Origin: Franconibacter helveticus LMG 23732
Lineage (GTDB): Bacteria > Pseudomonadota > Gammaproteobacteria > Enterobacterales > Enterobacteriaceae
Direction: 5' to 3'
Length of the DNA: 64,000 bases
Assembly: GCF_000463115.2 (NCBI RefSeq)
Contig: NZ_AWFX01000007.1
Coordinates: forward strand, 62,001 to 126,000
The notes beneath the pieces are model-generated. The model had not been told where the DNA came from, did no database searches, and worked only from the letters and a program-made list of their open reading frames with translations. This document shows positions 27,853 through 37,450 of the stretch, in pieces. The position numbers were made by a program, and so were the translations under genes. Position 1 is the stretch's first letter; each line of letters starts with the position of its first letter.

Positions 27853-29205
27853 ATGGCATTCGCGATGAAACTAATCACACAAGTTGCGCAACAGCGCAAA
27901 ACACTGGAAGAGGCCGTCGCCACTGCGCTGGAACTGGCGTCCGGCAAAGCGGACGGCGCGGAAGTGGCGGTGAGCAAAACCACCGGGCTTAGCGTCAGCA
28001 CCCGCTACGGTGAGGTGGAAAATGTGGAATTCAACAGCGACGGGGCGCTCGGCATTACTGTTTATCACCAGAACCGCAAAGGCAGCGCGTCATCAACGGA
28101 CTTAAGCCCGCAGGCTATCGCCCGCACGGTGCAGGCGGCGCTGGATATCGCTCGTTATACCTCGCCGGATCCATGTGCAGGCGTGGCGGATAAAGATCTG
28201 CTGGCGTTTGACGCGCCGGATCTGGATCTTTTCCACCCGGCGGAAGTGGACCCGGATCACGCTATCGAACTGGCGGCGCGCGCCGAGCAGGCTTCGCTGA
28301 AAGCGGATAAGCGCATTACCAATACCGAAGGCGGCAGCTTCAACAGCCATTACGGCATTAAAGTGTTCGGCAACAGCCACGGCATGTTGCAGAGCTACTG
28401 TTCAACCCGCCACTCGCTTTCAAGCTGCGTGATTGCCGAAGAGAACGGCGACATGGAACGCGATTACGCCTACACCATTGGCCGCGCGATAGACGATTTG
28501 CGCTCGCCGGAATGGGTAGGCGAAGAGTGCGCGCGCCGCACCCTGTCGCGCCTCTCGCCGCGTAAGCTTTCCACCATGAAGGCGCCGGTGATTTTCGCCC
28601 ATGAAGTGGCGACCGGGCTGTTCGGCCATCTGGTGGGCGCCATCAGCGGCGGCGCGGTTTATCGTAAATCCACTTTCTTACTGGATTCGCTGGGCAAACA
28701 GATCCTGCCGGAATGGCTGACCATTGAAGAGCATCCGCACCTGCTGAAAGGGCTTGCCTCTACGCCGTTCGACAGCGAAGGGGTACGCACCGAGCGCCGC
28801 GATATTATTAAAGATGGCGTGCTGCAACAGTGGCTGCTGACCAATTATTCCGCGCGCAAGCTGGGGCTGAAAAGCACCGGTCACGCGGGCGGTATTCACA
28901 ACTGGCGCATCCAGGGTCGTGGCCTGAGCTTTGACGAACTGCTGAAAGAGATGGGCACCGGGCTTGTGGTGACCGAACTAATGGGGCAGGGCGTAAGCGG
29001 CATCACCGGCGACTATTCGCGCGGCGCGGCGGGTTACTGGGTGGAAAATGGCGAAATCCAGTATCCGGTGAGTGAAATCACCATTGCCGGCAACCTGAAA
29101 GATATGTGGCGCAACATGGTCACCATCGCCGACGATATTGAAACCCGCAGCAACATTCAGTGCGGTTCCGTCTTGCTGCCGGAAATGAAAATAGCCGGGC
29201 AATAA
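27853..29205 (+). CDS. pmbA: metalloprotease subunit PmbA (TldE)
   Basis: 450 residues, equal to E. coli PmbA. The TldD/TldE complex degrades small unfolded peptides, matures microcin B17 and processes the CcdA antitoxin. TldE itself lacks the zinc-binding HExxxH of TldD; here the corresponding region reads [20 protein letters not shown], an HExxxGLFGH-like variant, so check activity with care. Conserved [19 protein letters not shown] and [12 protein letters not shown] are present. The ATG at 27853 matches the known N-terminus; an in-frame ATG at 27742 lies inside the divergent darP and was rejected. Confidence 0.96.
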   Translation: MAFAMKLITQVAQQRKTLEEAVATALELASGKADGAEVAVSKTTGLSVSTRYGEVENVEFNSDGALGITVYHQNRKGSASSTDLSPQAIARTVQAALDIARYTSPDPCAGVADKDLLAFDAPDLDLFHPAEVDPDHAIELAARAEQASLKADKRITNTEGGSFNSHYGIKVFGNSHGMLQSYCSTRHSLSSCVIAEENGDMERDYAYTIGRAIDDLRSPEWVGEECARRTLSRLSPRKLSTMKAPVIFAHEVATGLFGHLVGAISGGAVYRKSTFLLDSLGKQILPEWLTIEEHPHLLKGLASTPFDSEGVRTERRDIIKDGVLQQWLLTNYSARKLGLKSTGHAGGIHNWRIQGRGLSFDELLKEMGTGLVVTELMGQGVSGITGDYSRGAAGYWVENGEIQYPVSEITIAGNLKDMWRNMVTIADDIETRSNIQCGSVLLPEMKIAGQ

Positions 29206-29211
29206 TCCCAG

Positions 29212-29238
29212 GGGCGCCCGCAGCGGCGCCCTTTTTTT
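29212..29238 (+). terminator. terminator of pmbA
   Basis: GGGCGCC and GGCGCCC pair around CGCAGC and are followed by T7. Confidence 0.9.
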
Positions 29239-29263
29239 GTCAACATAATAATAAGGTAAGCCG

Positions 29264-29653
29264 ATGCGTAAGCACCTGTTAGCAATGTTAGCGGTCTCCT
29301 CCGTGCTGTTCGCCAGCACCGCAGCCCTGGCGGCGGATCTGGAGGATGATATGGATATCCTCAATGAAAACCTGAAAACGGTACAAAAAACCAGCGATGC
29401 AGCGGAAATGAAAACGGCATTAACCAAAATGCGCGAAGCGGCGCTGGATGCCAAAAACGCCACGCCGCCGAAGCTTGAAGACAAACCCGCAGACAGCCCG
29501 GAGCTGAAAGATTTTCGTCACGGGCTGGATACGCTGGTCGGTCAGATTGACGGCGCGCTGAAGCTTGCCGAAGAAGGTAAAGTAAAAGAGGCGCAGGCGG
29601 CGGCGGAAGAGTTTAAAACGACCCGCAACACCTATCACAAGAAATACCGTTAA
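29264..29653 (+). CDS. cybC: soluble cytochrome b562
   Basis: 129 residues: a signal peptide of about 23 ([22 protein letters not shown]) and a mature four-helix bundle starting ADLEDDM. The two haem ligands are present: Met7 of the mature protein (DDM) and the histidine of NTYHKKYR near the C-terminus. It is a periplasmic haem protein of uncertain electron-transfer role. The gene is complete here, whereas in E. coli K-12 it lacks a functional signal region. AATAAGGT provides the ribosome site. Confidence 0.96.
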   Translation: MRKHLLAMLAVSSVLFASTAALAADLEDDMDILNENLKTVQKTSDAAEMKTALTKMREAALDAKNATPPKLEDKPADSPELKDFRHGLDTLVGQIDGALKLAEEGKVKEAQAAAEEFKTTRNTYHKKYR

Positions 29654-29689
29654 TAGCCGCGCAGCCAGCGGCCCCGCTGGCTTTTGCGT

Positions 29690-30154
29690 TTAACGTAAAT
29701 AATGAATGACCTGGTTGCTGCTGCCGCGCCAGATAAGCGCCGGGTCTTTTAAATCCTGCACGAACTTGCCGTCCACCAGCACATTAATAAGCCCGACGAC
29801 CTCAAGCTGGGGCGCCGTTAACTCCTCAAGCTTATAACCCGTCCAGACCCAGATATCTTTGCCAGGGCATTCGCTGCGCACCCGGCGCGCCAGGCGAAGA
29901 ATATCCGGCACGTTCTGCGGATGCAGCGGGTCGCCGCCCGAAAGCGACAGCCCCTGGCGCTTCACCCGAACATCGTTGAGATCCTGGATTATCCGCTCTT
30001 CCATTTCAGGCGTAAAAGGCACGCCGGAGTTAAGCCGCCAGGTGCTTTTGTTATAACAGCCAGGGCACTCATGAACGCAACCCGCCACAAACAGCGTGCA
30101 ACGGGTACCCGGTCCGTTGACGATATCAACCGGGTAGTACTGGTGATAATTCAT
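29690..30154 (-). CDS. nrdG: anaerobic ribonucleotide reductase-activating protein (radical SAM)
   Basis: A 154-residue radical-SAM enzyme that installs the glycyl radical on NrdD under anaerobiosis. The iron-sulfur cluster cysteines are C26, C30 and C33 (CVHECPGC), and LSGGDPLHPQN is the SAM-contact loop. The start at 30154 (MNYHQYYPVDIVNGPG) agrees with the family; an ATG four codons upstream is less likely. It lies 63 bases downstream of nrdD in one transcript. Confidence 0.97.
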   Translation of the reverse strand: MNYHQYYPVDIVNGPGTRCTLFVAGCVHECPGCYNKSTWRLNSGVPFTPEMEERIIQDLNDVRVKRQGLSLSGGDPLHPQNVPDILRLARRVRSECPGKDIWVWTGYKLEELTAPQLEVVGLINVLVDGKFVQDLKDPALIWRGSSNQVIHYLR

Positions 30155-30217
30155 TCCGCTTCTCAATTGACACCATAGCGGCGTTAGCCGCGCTCGCTTG
30201 TTCGCTTGCTGCCTGGC

Positions 30218-32353
30218 TTACCCAAGCTGCCCGTTGCCCAGATGCTTCACGCGGCGTTTAACTTCTTCCTGTTTGCCGGCGTTAAACGGACGGGCGTCCG
30301 GGCTGCCGAGATAGCCGCACACGCGACGGGTAACAGAGACGCGCGCGGCGTCGTGGTTGCCGCATTTCGGGCAGGTAAACCCTTTGCTGGTGCACTCGAA
30401 CTCACCGGTAAAACCGCACTCATAGCATTCGTCTATCGGCGTGTTAGTGCCGTAGTAAGGCACATGCTGATAGCTATAATCCCAGACATCTTCCAGCGCC
30501 CGCAGGTTATGCTGAATGTTCGGATACTCGCCGTAACAGATGAAGCCGCCGTTCGCGAGCGGCGGGGAGGGCGCTTCAAAGTCGATTTTGTCGTAAGGGT
30601 TAACCTTTTTCTCGACATCCAGATGGAAGCTGTTGGTGTAGTAGCCTTTGTCGGTGACGCCAGGCACCACGCCGAATTCGGCGGTATCGAGACGGCAGAA
30701 GCGGTCGCAAAGGTTCTCGCTTGGCGTGCTGTAAAGGCTGAAGCCGTAGCCGGTCTCTTCTTTCCACTGGTCCACCGCTTCGCGCAGCCGCGCCACAATG
30801 GCGATGGCCTTGGCGCGCAGCGCCTCGCTGTCATAGACATGCTGGTTGCCGCTGAGCGCGTTAATCGTTTCATGGATGCCGATATAGCCAAGGGAAATCG
30901 AGGCGCGGCCGTTTTTGAAAATTTCCGCCACCTCATCATCCGGTTTCAGGCGCACGCCGCAGGCCCCTTCCATATAGAGAATCGGCGCCACGCGCGCTTT
31001 TACGCCTTCAAGGCGGGCGATACGGGTCATCAGTGCTTTGCGCGCCAACGCTAAACGCTCATCCAGTAATTTCCAGAAGGCGGCTTCGTCGCCTTTCGCC
31101 TCCAGCGCGATGCGCGGCAGGTTAAGACTGATTACGCCCAGGTTGTTGCGTCCGTCGTGGATCTGCTCGCCATTCTCTTCGTAAACCCCGAGGAAGCTGC
31201 GGCAACCCATCGGCGTTTTAAAAGAGCCGGTCACTTTTACAACCTGGTCATAGTTAAGAATGTCCGGGTACATGCGTTTGCTGGCGCACTCCAGGGCCAG
31301 CTGCTTAATGTCGTAATTCGGGTCGCCAGCTTTATGGTTCAGGCCGTCGCGAATAGCGAAAACCAGTTTCGGGAAAACGGCGGTTTTACGGTTTTTTCCC
31401 AGGCCCGCAATGCGGTTGCGCAGAATGGAGGTCTGGATCAGGCGCGACTCCCAGCTGACGCCGAGGCCGAAGCCGAAGGTGACGAAAGGCGTCTGGCCGT
31501 TGGCGGTATGCAGCGTGTTAACTTCATATTCCAGCGACTGGAAGGCGTCGTAGCACTCTTTCTCCGTGCGGCTGCGGGCGTAGCCTTCCGCATCCGGGAT
31601 CTGCCACGCTTGCGCCACTTCACGGTGCTTTTCAAAGCTTGCCGTGACGAAAGGCGCCAGCACCTCGTCGATGCGGTTGATAGTGGTGCCGCCGTAAATA
31701 TGGCTTGCCACCTGAGCGATGATTTGCGCAGTGACGGCAGTGGCGGTAGAGATAGACTTCGGCGGTTCTATCTCGGCATTGCCCATTTTGAAACCCTGCG
31801 TCAACATGCCTTTTAAGTCGATCAGCATGCAGTTGAACATCGGGAAGAAGGGCGAGTAGTCGAGGTCGTGGTAATGGATTTCGCCACGCTCATGGGCCAG
31901 CACCACGTCGCGCGGCAGCAGGTGCTGACGGGCGTAATGTTTGGCGACGATGCCCGCCAGCAGGTCGCGCTGGGTCGGGATCACTTTACTGTCTTTGTTG
32001 GCGTTTTCATTGAGCAGCGAAGCGTTGGTTTGCTCCACCAGCCCCTGAATTTCGCGGTTCAGGCGGCCGCGCTTTTCGCGCTCTACGTCGCGGTCGTGGC
32101 GGTATTCAATATAGGCGCGCGCCAGTTGCTTGTGGTTGCCCGCCATCAGCTGGTTTTCAACGGCTGTCTGGATCTCATGGATATCGACCTGGCTGCGCCC
32201 CTGCATTTGCTGGCTGACCAGGGCGGCGACGGTGGCGCAATAATCGGCGTCATCGACTCCCGCTGCTTTTGCGGCACGAAGAATCGCTTCCTGAATGCGC
32301 GCTGAATCGAAAGGCACTTTGCACCCGTCTCTTTTCACTACATGCGGTGTCAT
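30218..32353 (-). CDS. nrdD: anaerobic ribonucleoside-triphosphate reductase
   Basis: 711 residues, class III reductase that makes deoxynucleotides without oxygen. An ATP-cone occupies about residues 1-95 (VVKRDGCKVPFDSARI). The glycyl-radical motif RVCGYLG places the radical glycine at residue 680, and a C-terminal zinc site is formed by CYECG and CPKCG. It is first of the nrdD-nrdG operon and is preceded by a pair of NrdR boxes. Confidence 0.97.
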   Translation of the reverse strand: MTPHVVKRDGCKVPFDSARIQEAILRAAKAAGVDDADYCATVAALVSQQMQGRSQVDIHEIQTAVENQLMAGNHKQLARAYIEYRHDRDVEREKRGRLNREIQGLVEQTNASLLNENANKDSKVIPTQRDLLAGIVAKHYARQHLLPRDVVLAHERGEIHYHDLDYSPFFPMFNCMLIDLKGMLTQGFKMGNAEIEPPKSISTATAVTAQIIAQVASHIYGGTTINRIDEVLAPFVTASFEKHREVAQAWQIPDAEGYARSRTEKECYDAFQSLEYEVNTLHTANGQTPFVTFGFGLGVSWESRLIQTSILRNRIAGLGKNRKTAVFPKLVFAIRDGLNHKAGDPNYDIKQLALECASKRMYPDILNYDQVVKVTGSFKTPMGCRSFLGVYEENGEQIHDGRNNLGVISLNLPRIALEAKGDEAAFWKLLDERLALARKALMTRIARLEGVKARVAPILYMEGACGVRLKPDDEVAEIFKNGRASISLGYIGIHETINALSGNQHVYDSEALRAKAIAIVARLREAVDQWKEETGYGFSLYSTPSENLCDRFCRLDTAEFGVVPGVTDKGYYTNSFHLDVEKKVNPYDKIDFEAPSPPLANGGFICYGEYPNIQHNLRALEDVWDYSYQHVPYYGTNTPIDECYECGFTGEFECTSKGFTCPKCGNHDAARVSVTRRVCGYLGSPDARPFNAGKQEEVKRRVKHLGNGQLG

Positions 32354-32645
32354 GATCTCTCCATCTTAAACAGGTTATCCACAGAGGTGTGCAGGAGGTC
32401 AGCGCAGAGTTTTTGTTTCTTTTACCAGCGACTTCCCGCATTCCGGCCCGTTTATCCACAGCCTGAACGTTATTTCAGCGCAGCGTGAACTGTTGAAATA
32501 ATAGACTAAAAATACAACATATTGGGCCGGGTGGGATTTTAAAGCCTATATATAGTGCTTTGCATCAAAGATTTTTGCGCTTTTATTGATGGAGGACAAA
32601 GCAATCGGGGCAGGGCGCAAAGGATGGGCGGTAAACATCCGGTAT
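32354..32645. other. nrdD upstream region (292 bases)
   Basis: No gene is supported. It contains the NrdR box pair at 32512-32558. A clear two-armed FNR site was not found; only a TTGAT half-site is visible on the minus strand near 32568. Confidence 0.55.
32512..32558 (-). promoter_or_regulatory. pair of NrdR boxes controlling nrdDG
   Basis: Two 16-base sites resemble the NrdR consensus ACACwATATATwGwGT: ATACAACATATTGGGC at 32512-32527 and AGCCTATATATAGTGC at 32543-32558, the latter with a perfect CTATATATAG core. Their centres are 31 bases apart, about three helical turns, as expected for paired NrdR binding. Confidence 0.7.
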
Positions 32646-33527
32646 TCACTTTGTAAATGTTCTGAGTAAAAAATCGACAAATACCCGCGCGCGTGGCGCC
32701 AGCTGGTGGCTCGGGTACTTTACCCATAGCGGTTGCGGCTCAACCCATGCTTCGCGCAGCAAGGGCAGCAGCCTGCCCTCCGCTATGTGCGGCTCCAGAT
32801 ACCAGTCCGCGAGCGAAACAATGCCCATGCCCGCCAGCGCGGCATCGACTAACACATCCGGAAACGTACTAATAAGCCAGACATGTTGCTCCTCAAGCGT
32901 CAGCCCCTGGGCCAGCCAGCTTTGCAGGCGGCCATTGCCAGGGTTGCGGTGCGCCAGGCAGCGGTGATGCAGTAAATCCTCGGGCGAACGGGGCGTGCCG
33001 AACCGCGCAAGGTAAGCCGGCGAGGCGGCCAGCATCATGCGCATTGGGGCGATTTCCCGGGCGACTATCCGGGTGTCCTGTACGCTGCGCTGGCCAATGG
33101 CCACATCGATGCGCTCGCCAATCAAATTTACACGCCGCGGATCCATCGCCAGATCCAGACGCACTTTCGGGTAGCGCTGCTGAAAACCCGCCAGCGCAGG
33201 CATAAGGCGGTAGCGGCCGAACCCCGGGATAACGCTTATTCGCACCAGCCCTTCCGGCTCGTCGGCAGGTTTTTCAAGCGCCTGGTTGAGGGCGTGCCAC
33301 AGCGGCGAAATCTGCTCGCGCAACGACACACCCTCTTCGGTCAACACGACATAGTGCGTGTTGCGCTGAAACAGCACCCGGCCCAGCCGCTGTTCGAGCA
33401 AACGCACGCTTTTGCTTACCGCGGCGGGGGTTATGCCCAGCAACCGCGCCGCTGCTGAAAAGCTCTCGCTCTGCGCCGCAGCCAAAAAAGCGGGAAGCAA
33501 GCGATGCACATCGGAAGGGAGCGCCAT
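32646..33527 (-). CDS. LysR-family transcriptional regulator
   Basis: 293 residues. The winged helix-turn-helix is at about residues 9-68 (AAQSESFSAAARLLGITPAAVSKSVRLLE), followed by the LysR effector-binding domain (GLVRISVIPGFGRYRL onward), with the subgroup typical of regulators next to NAD(P)H oxidoreductases. The effector is unknown. It is divergent from a flavodoxin-fold oxidoreductase 102 bases away, its probable target. Confidence 0.9.
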   Translation of the reverse strand: MALPSDVHRLLPAFLAAAQSESFSAAARLLGITPAAVSKSVRLLEQRLGRVLFQRNTHYVVLTEEGVSLREQISPLWHALNQALEKPADEPEGLVRISVIPGFGRYRLMPALAGFQQRYPKVRLDLAMDPRRVNLIGERIDVAIGQRSVQDTRIVAREIAPMRMMLAASPAYLARFGTPRSPEDLLHHRCLAHRNPGNGRLQSWLAQGLTLEEQHVWLISTFPDVLVDAALAGMGIVSLADWYLEPHIAEGRLLPLLREAWVEPQPLWVKYPSHQLAPRARVFVDFLLRTFTK

Positions 33528-33629
33528 AGTTGATACCTTTAGTTGAAACAGAAATGCCAGAGGCCTGTCTACAGGTTACCCCTCCGGCCTGACAACATGA
33601 AGCCAACACCTTATAGCGAGGAGCGAAAA

Positions 33630-34160
33630 ATGAAAAAAGTGTTGGTTCTGGCAGGCCATCGCACGCCGGATGAATCGCGTGTGAATCGTGCGGCTGTCGA
33701 GGCGTTCAAAACATTGCCGCAGGTCACGGTGCATGAGCTGATGCGCGAATACCCCGATTTTAAAATCGATGTCCGGCGCGAACAGGCGCTGCTACTGGCG
33801 CACGATGCCGTGGTTATGCTGTTTCCCTTCTGGTGGTACAGCTCGCCCGCTATTCTCAAAGAGTGGCAGGATAACGTGCTGGAGCATGGTTTCGCCTACG
33901 GTACCGGCGGCGACAGGCTGCACGGCAAACCCTTCCTGCTGATGGTTTCCACGGGCGGCGGCGAGCAGGCCTATTCGCCGCGGGGGTACAACCGTTATCC
34001 GATAGAAGAATTCTGGCTGCCGTTTAAAGCAATGGCGAACATGACCGGCATGGTCTGGCAGCCGCCCGCGCTTATCCAGGGCACGCACGTGCTGACGGAT
34101 AGCGATCTTGATGCGGGCGTCAGCCGCTGGTTAAGCCATCTTCACGCCCTTTCTGTCTGA
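33630..34160 (+). CDS. flavodoxin-fold NAD(P)H oxidoreductase (KefF/MdaB-like)
   Basis: 176 residues with the flavodoxin_2 fold: VLVLAGHRTPDESRVNRA (4-21) for the FMN phosphate loop, LFPFWWYSSPAILKEWQDNV, and the FMN-binding MVSTGGGEQAYSPRGYNRY. Family members reduce quinones by two electrons or, like KefF, also serve as ancillary subunits. No kef channel gene is adjacent, so free quinone reduction is likelier. The start at 33630 follows CGAGGAGCG; a longer start at 33543 lies in the promoter gap. It is divergent from the LysR gene. Confidence 0.85.
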   Translation: MKKVLVLAGHRTPDESRVNRAAVEAFKTLPQVTVHELMREYPDFKIDVRREQALLLAHDAVVMLFPFWWYSSPAILKEWQDNVLEHGFAYGTGGDRLHGKPFLLMVSTGGGEQAYSPRGYNRYPIEEFWLPFKAMANMTGMVWQPPALIQGTHVLTDSDLDAGVSRWLSHLHALSV

Positions 34161-34184
34161 GAATGCCAAAGCCCGGCGCCAGGC

Positions 34185-35843
34185 TCAGGACTGAAGCCAG
34201 TAGACCGCCTCGAACGGCCGCAGCGTCCCTTCGCACGGCCTCGGCGCCGCGTCGGGATAGTTGCTCATCAGCACTTGCCAGTTGCCGCTGAACTCGCCCG
34301 GCATATACCACTGGTTCTCGCGGCTCAGGTTCGCCGCGACCACCAGCTGCTGGCCCTGCCGTTCACGACGGTAGCACCAGATAAACGGATGCTCCGCCAG
34401 CAGATCCTGATAGTTGCCCCAGGTGAACACGGCATGTTCTTTGCGCAGGCGTATCAGCTTCTGATAGGCGTAAAAGACCGAATCAGGATCCTCCAGCGCG
34501 GCTTTGGCGTTAATCGTGCGGTAGTTATCGCATAATCCTATCCACGGCGTGCCGGTGGTGAAGCCGCCATTGTCGCCGTCGTCCCATTGCATTGGCGTGC
34601 GGCTGTTGTCGCGGGATTTGCTGGCAAGGATAGCGAGCAGGTTTTCCGGCTGGTGCCCCTGGGCGCGCAGCTCGGCGAACATGTTGTGGCTCTCCACGTC
34701 GCGGTAATCAATGATGCGGGTAAAGTGCGGGTTGGTCATGCCCAGCTCTTCGCCCTGATAGATATAGGGCGTGCCCTGCATGCCGTGCAGCGCCATGGCT
34801 AACATTTTCGCCGACGGGACGCGCAGTTCGCCTTCATCGCCAAAGCGCGAGACGATGCGCGGCTGGTCGTGGTTGCACCAGAACAACGCGTTCCAGGCGA
34901 CGTTGTGCATGCCCTGCTGCCAGTGGTTGAAGATAGCTTTCAGCGCCACGTAGTCAGGCGCCGCCAGCGTCCATTTTTGCCCGGCAGGGTAATCGACCTT
35001 CAGATGGTGGAAATTAAAGGTCATGGAAAGCTCTTTGCCATCGAGCGCCGCGTAGCGCTGGCAATTAGCGAGTGTCGTTGAGGACATTTCCCCCACCGTC
35101 ATCAGCCCACGAGGGGCAAACACATCGCGGCTCAACTCCTGTAAATAATCATGGATGCGCGGCCCGTCGGTGTAAAAACGCCGCCCGTCGCCGCCGTTAA
35201 CGTCGTCCGGAAAATCCTGGTCTTTGGAGATAAGGTTGATCACGTCGAGACGCAGCCCGTCCACGCCGCGGTCGGCCCAGAATTCGCAAACTTTTTTCAG
35301 CTCGGCGCGCACCTGCGGGTTTTCCCAGTTCAGGTCCGCCTGTTCCGGGGCGAACAGGTGCAGATAATATTGCCCGCTTTCGGCGTGCCAGCGCCAGGCG
35401 CTGCCGCCAAACTTCGAGCGCCAGTTATTCGGCGCCGCTTCCGGCGAGCCGTCGCGCCAGATATAGAAATCACGTCGCGGGTTCTCTTTATGCACCGCTT
35501 CATGAAACCAGGCGTGCTGGGTGGAGGTGTGATTAAACACCATGTCGAGAATAATGCGGATGCCGCGTTCATGCGCGCCCGCCACCAGCCGGTCAAAATC
35601 GTCCAGCGTGCCGTAAGCGGTATCGATGGCGGTGTAGTGGGCGACGTCGTAGCCGTTGTCCACCTGCGGCGAAATGTAAAACGGCGTGAGCCAGATGGCG
35701 TCCACGCCGAGCGTTTGCAGATAATCGAGACGCTGGATAACGCCCGGCAGGTCACCGGTGCCGTTGCCGCTGGTGTCCTGAAAACTCTTTGGGTAAATCT
35801 GATAAATAACGCCTTGTTGCCACCAGGGCGGGGTCATTTTCAT
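34185..35843 (-). CDS. treC: trehalose-6-phosphate hydrolase
   Basis: A 552-residue GH13 alpha-glucosidase that splits trehalose 6-phosphate to glucose and glucose 6-phosphate. GH13 signatures are seen in order: DMVFNHTS (about 98-105), GLRLDVINLI with the catalytic aspartate near residue 199, VGEMSSTT with the acid/base glutamate, and NHDQPRIVSR. It lies 57 bases downstream of treB and is co-transcribed. Confidence 0.97.
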   Translation of the reverse strand: MKMTPPWWQQGVIYQIYPKSFQDTSGNGTGDLPGVIQRLDYLQTLGVDAIWLTPFYISPQVDNGYDVAHYTAIDTAYGTLDDFDRLVAGAHERGIRIILDMVFNHTSTQHAWFHEAVHKENPRRDFYIWRDGSPEAAPNNWRSKFGGSAWRWHAESGQYYLHLFAPEQADLNWENPQVRAELKKVCEFWADRGVDGLRLDVINLISKDQDFPDDVNGGDGRRFYTDGPRIHDYLQELSRDVFAPRGLMTVGEMSSTTLANCQRYAALDGKELSMTFNFHHLKVDYPAGQKWTLAAPDYVALKAIFNHWQQGMHNVAWNALFWCNHDQPRIVSRFGDEGELRVPSAKMLAMALHGMQGTPYIYQGEELGMTNPHFTRIIDYRDVESHNMFAELRAQGHQPENLLAILASKSRDNSRTPMQWDDGDNGGFTTGTPWIGLCDNYRTINAKAALEDPDSVFYAYQKLIRLRKEHAVFTWGNYQDLLAEHPFIWCYRRERQGQQLVVAANLSRENQWYMPGEFSGNWQVLMSNYPDAAPRPCEGTLRPFEAVYWLQS

Positions 35844-35900
35844 CGCACTGTCCTGCTTTTGCTGAAAAGGCGCGGTTGCCCGCGCCTGTCATCACCGAAA

Positions 35901-37319
35901 TTACACCACCAGCAGCGTGCCCTGGCGGAACTTACGCTTGTAGAGGAACGAGGTCAGGATCAAAGGAATAATTATCGCCACCCCCATCGCCAGCGCGAAA
36001 ACCTGCCAGTAGCCGGGCTGAATAGAGAGGATCCCCGGCAGGCCGCCAACGCCGATGCCGTTCGCCATTACGCCGTTCAGGCCGCACAGCAGACCGGCAA
36101 GGCCGGAACCCACCATCGCGCAAAGCATCGGGAAGCGGTATTTCAGGTTAATGCCGTACATGGCAGGCTCGGTTACGCCAAGGAAAGCGGAGATAGCCGC
36201 TGGCACGGAGATCTCGCGCTCGTTGTGCTTGCGGCTGCTGATAATGATGCCTACAACGGCTGAAGCCTGAGCGATATTGGAAAGCGCAATCAGCGGCCAT
36301 ACCGGGGTGCCTCCCATGTTCTGGATCATCTGCATGTCGATGGCGAGCGTTGTCTGGTGCACGCCGGTGATAACCAGCGGCGCATAGAGGAAACCAAACA
36401 GCGCCGCGCCGATGGGCGCAAAGCTGCCGGTCATCAGGTAACGCACCGCAAATGCCACGCCGTCGCCAATCAAACGGCCGAATGGCCCGATAAAAGCGTG
36501 CGCCAGGAAGACCGCCAGGATCAGCGAGCAAACCGGCACCACCACCAGATAAAGATAGTCCGGTACCCACTTTTTGAGACGCGTTTCAATAAATCCGAGC
36601 GCAAGCCCCGCCAGCAGCGCGGGAATAACCTGCGCCTGATAACCCACTTTGGCTATCTGGAACAGGCCGAAATCCCATACCTCTGGCGTTTGCTGACCGA
36701 GCAGGTAAGCGTTCATCAGCTGCGGGGAAACCAGAGTTACGCCAAGCACGATGCCAAGGATCGGCGTGCCGCCCATCTTGCGCACCGCAGACCAGCAGAT
36801 GCCGACCGGCAGATAGAAAAAAATCGCCTCGCCAATCAGCCATAAAAAGTCGTAAATCGATTTCAGTGCCGGGAACATTTGCGCCAGCGTCTGGCCGTTG
36901 CTCATGGGCAGGTCGCCGATGACGTTGCGAAAACCGAGGATCAGGCCGCCGCTAATCAGCGCGGGCAGCAGTGGAAAGAAGATTTCCGCGAAGTGGGAGA
37001 TAAGGCGCTCATGCCACTTCATGTTCTGGCGCGCCGCAAGCTTTGCCTGCTCTTTATTGGCGCTGCTGTGGCCGCTGGTGGCGATAAGCGCCTGGTAGTA
37101 ATCGCCCACTTCAGTGCCTATCACCACCTGAAACTGGCCGGCGTTAGTAAAGCAGCCTTTGACCATTGGCAGCGTCTCAATGGCTTTCGGATCCGCCTTT
37201 GCGGGGTTATTAAGTACAAAGCGCAGCCGGGTAATGCAGTGACTGACCGTCGCAATGTTTTCGCGGCCACCCACCAGTACTATCAGTCTGTCGATATCCT
37301 GTTGGTTTATTTTTCGCAT
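35901..37319 (-). CDS. treB: PTS trehalose-specific EIIBC component
   Basis: 472 residues. The EIIB domain (1-80) has the phosphorylated cysteine C28 in VSHCITRLRF. The EIIC membrane domain (about 110-465) shows ten or so hydrophobic segments with ITGVHQTTLAIDMQ and the GVTEPAMYGINLKYRF sugar-site motif. No EIIA domain is present, so it uses Crr. The start at 37319 (MRKINQQDIDRL) fits the family; a longer start at 37370 adds hydrophobic residues upstream and was rejected. Confidence 0.97.
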   Translation of the reverse strand: MRKINQQDIDRLIVLVGGRENIATVSHCITRLRFVLNNPAKADPKAIETLPMVKGCFTNAGQFQVVIGTEVGDYYQALIATSGHSSANKEQAKLAARQNMKWHERLISHFAEIFFPLLPALISGGLILGFRNVIGDLPMSNGQTLAQMFPALKSIYDFLWLIGEAIFFYLPVGICWSAVRKMGGTPILGIVLGVTLVSPQLMNAYLLGQQTPEVWDFGLFQIAKVGYQAQVIPALLAGLALGFIETRLKKWVPDYLYLVVVPVCSLILAVFLAHAFIGPFGRLIGDGVAFAVRYLMTGSFAPIGAALFGFLYAPLVITGVHQTTLAIDMQMIQNMGGTPVWPLIALSNIAQASAVVGIIISSRKHNEREISVPAAISAFLGVTEPAMYGINLKYRFPMLCAMVGSGLAGLLCGLNGVMANGIGVGGLPGILSIQPGYWQVFALAMGVAIIIPLILTSFLYKRKFRQGTLLVV

Positions 37320-37399
37320 AATGACGCCCCATAACGGAGAAAAAAGTAGGCTGAGGGTAAGACGGGCCAAGCTTATCCGTTTCCCTTAAACGGGAAAAA

Positions 37400-37411
37400 G
37401 GGAACGTTCCC
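37400..37411. promoter_or_regulatory. TreR operator
   Basis: The perfect palindrome GGGAACGTTCCC lies between treR and treB, 81 bases upstream of the treB start. A related inverted pair TTCCC/GGGAA (37381-37396) is next to it. Both match the TreR operator type. Confidence 0.8.
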
Positions 37412-37450
37412 GAAACAGGGCGACGATCACAATATATCCGCAGGCGGGAA

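Noticed and set aside
35151-36263. 370-codon + strand open frame
   Set aside because: Antisense to treC and treB, which are unambiguous; composition is typical of a shadow frame.
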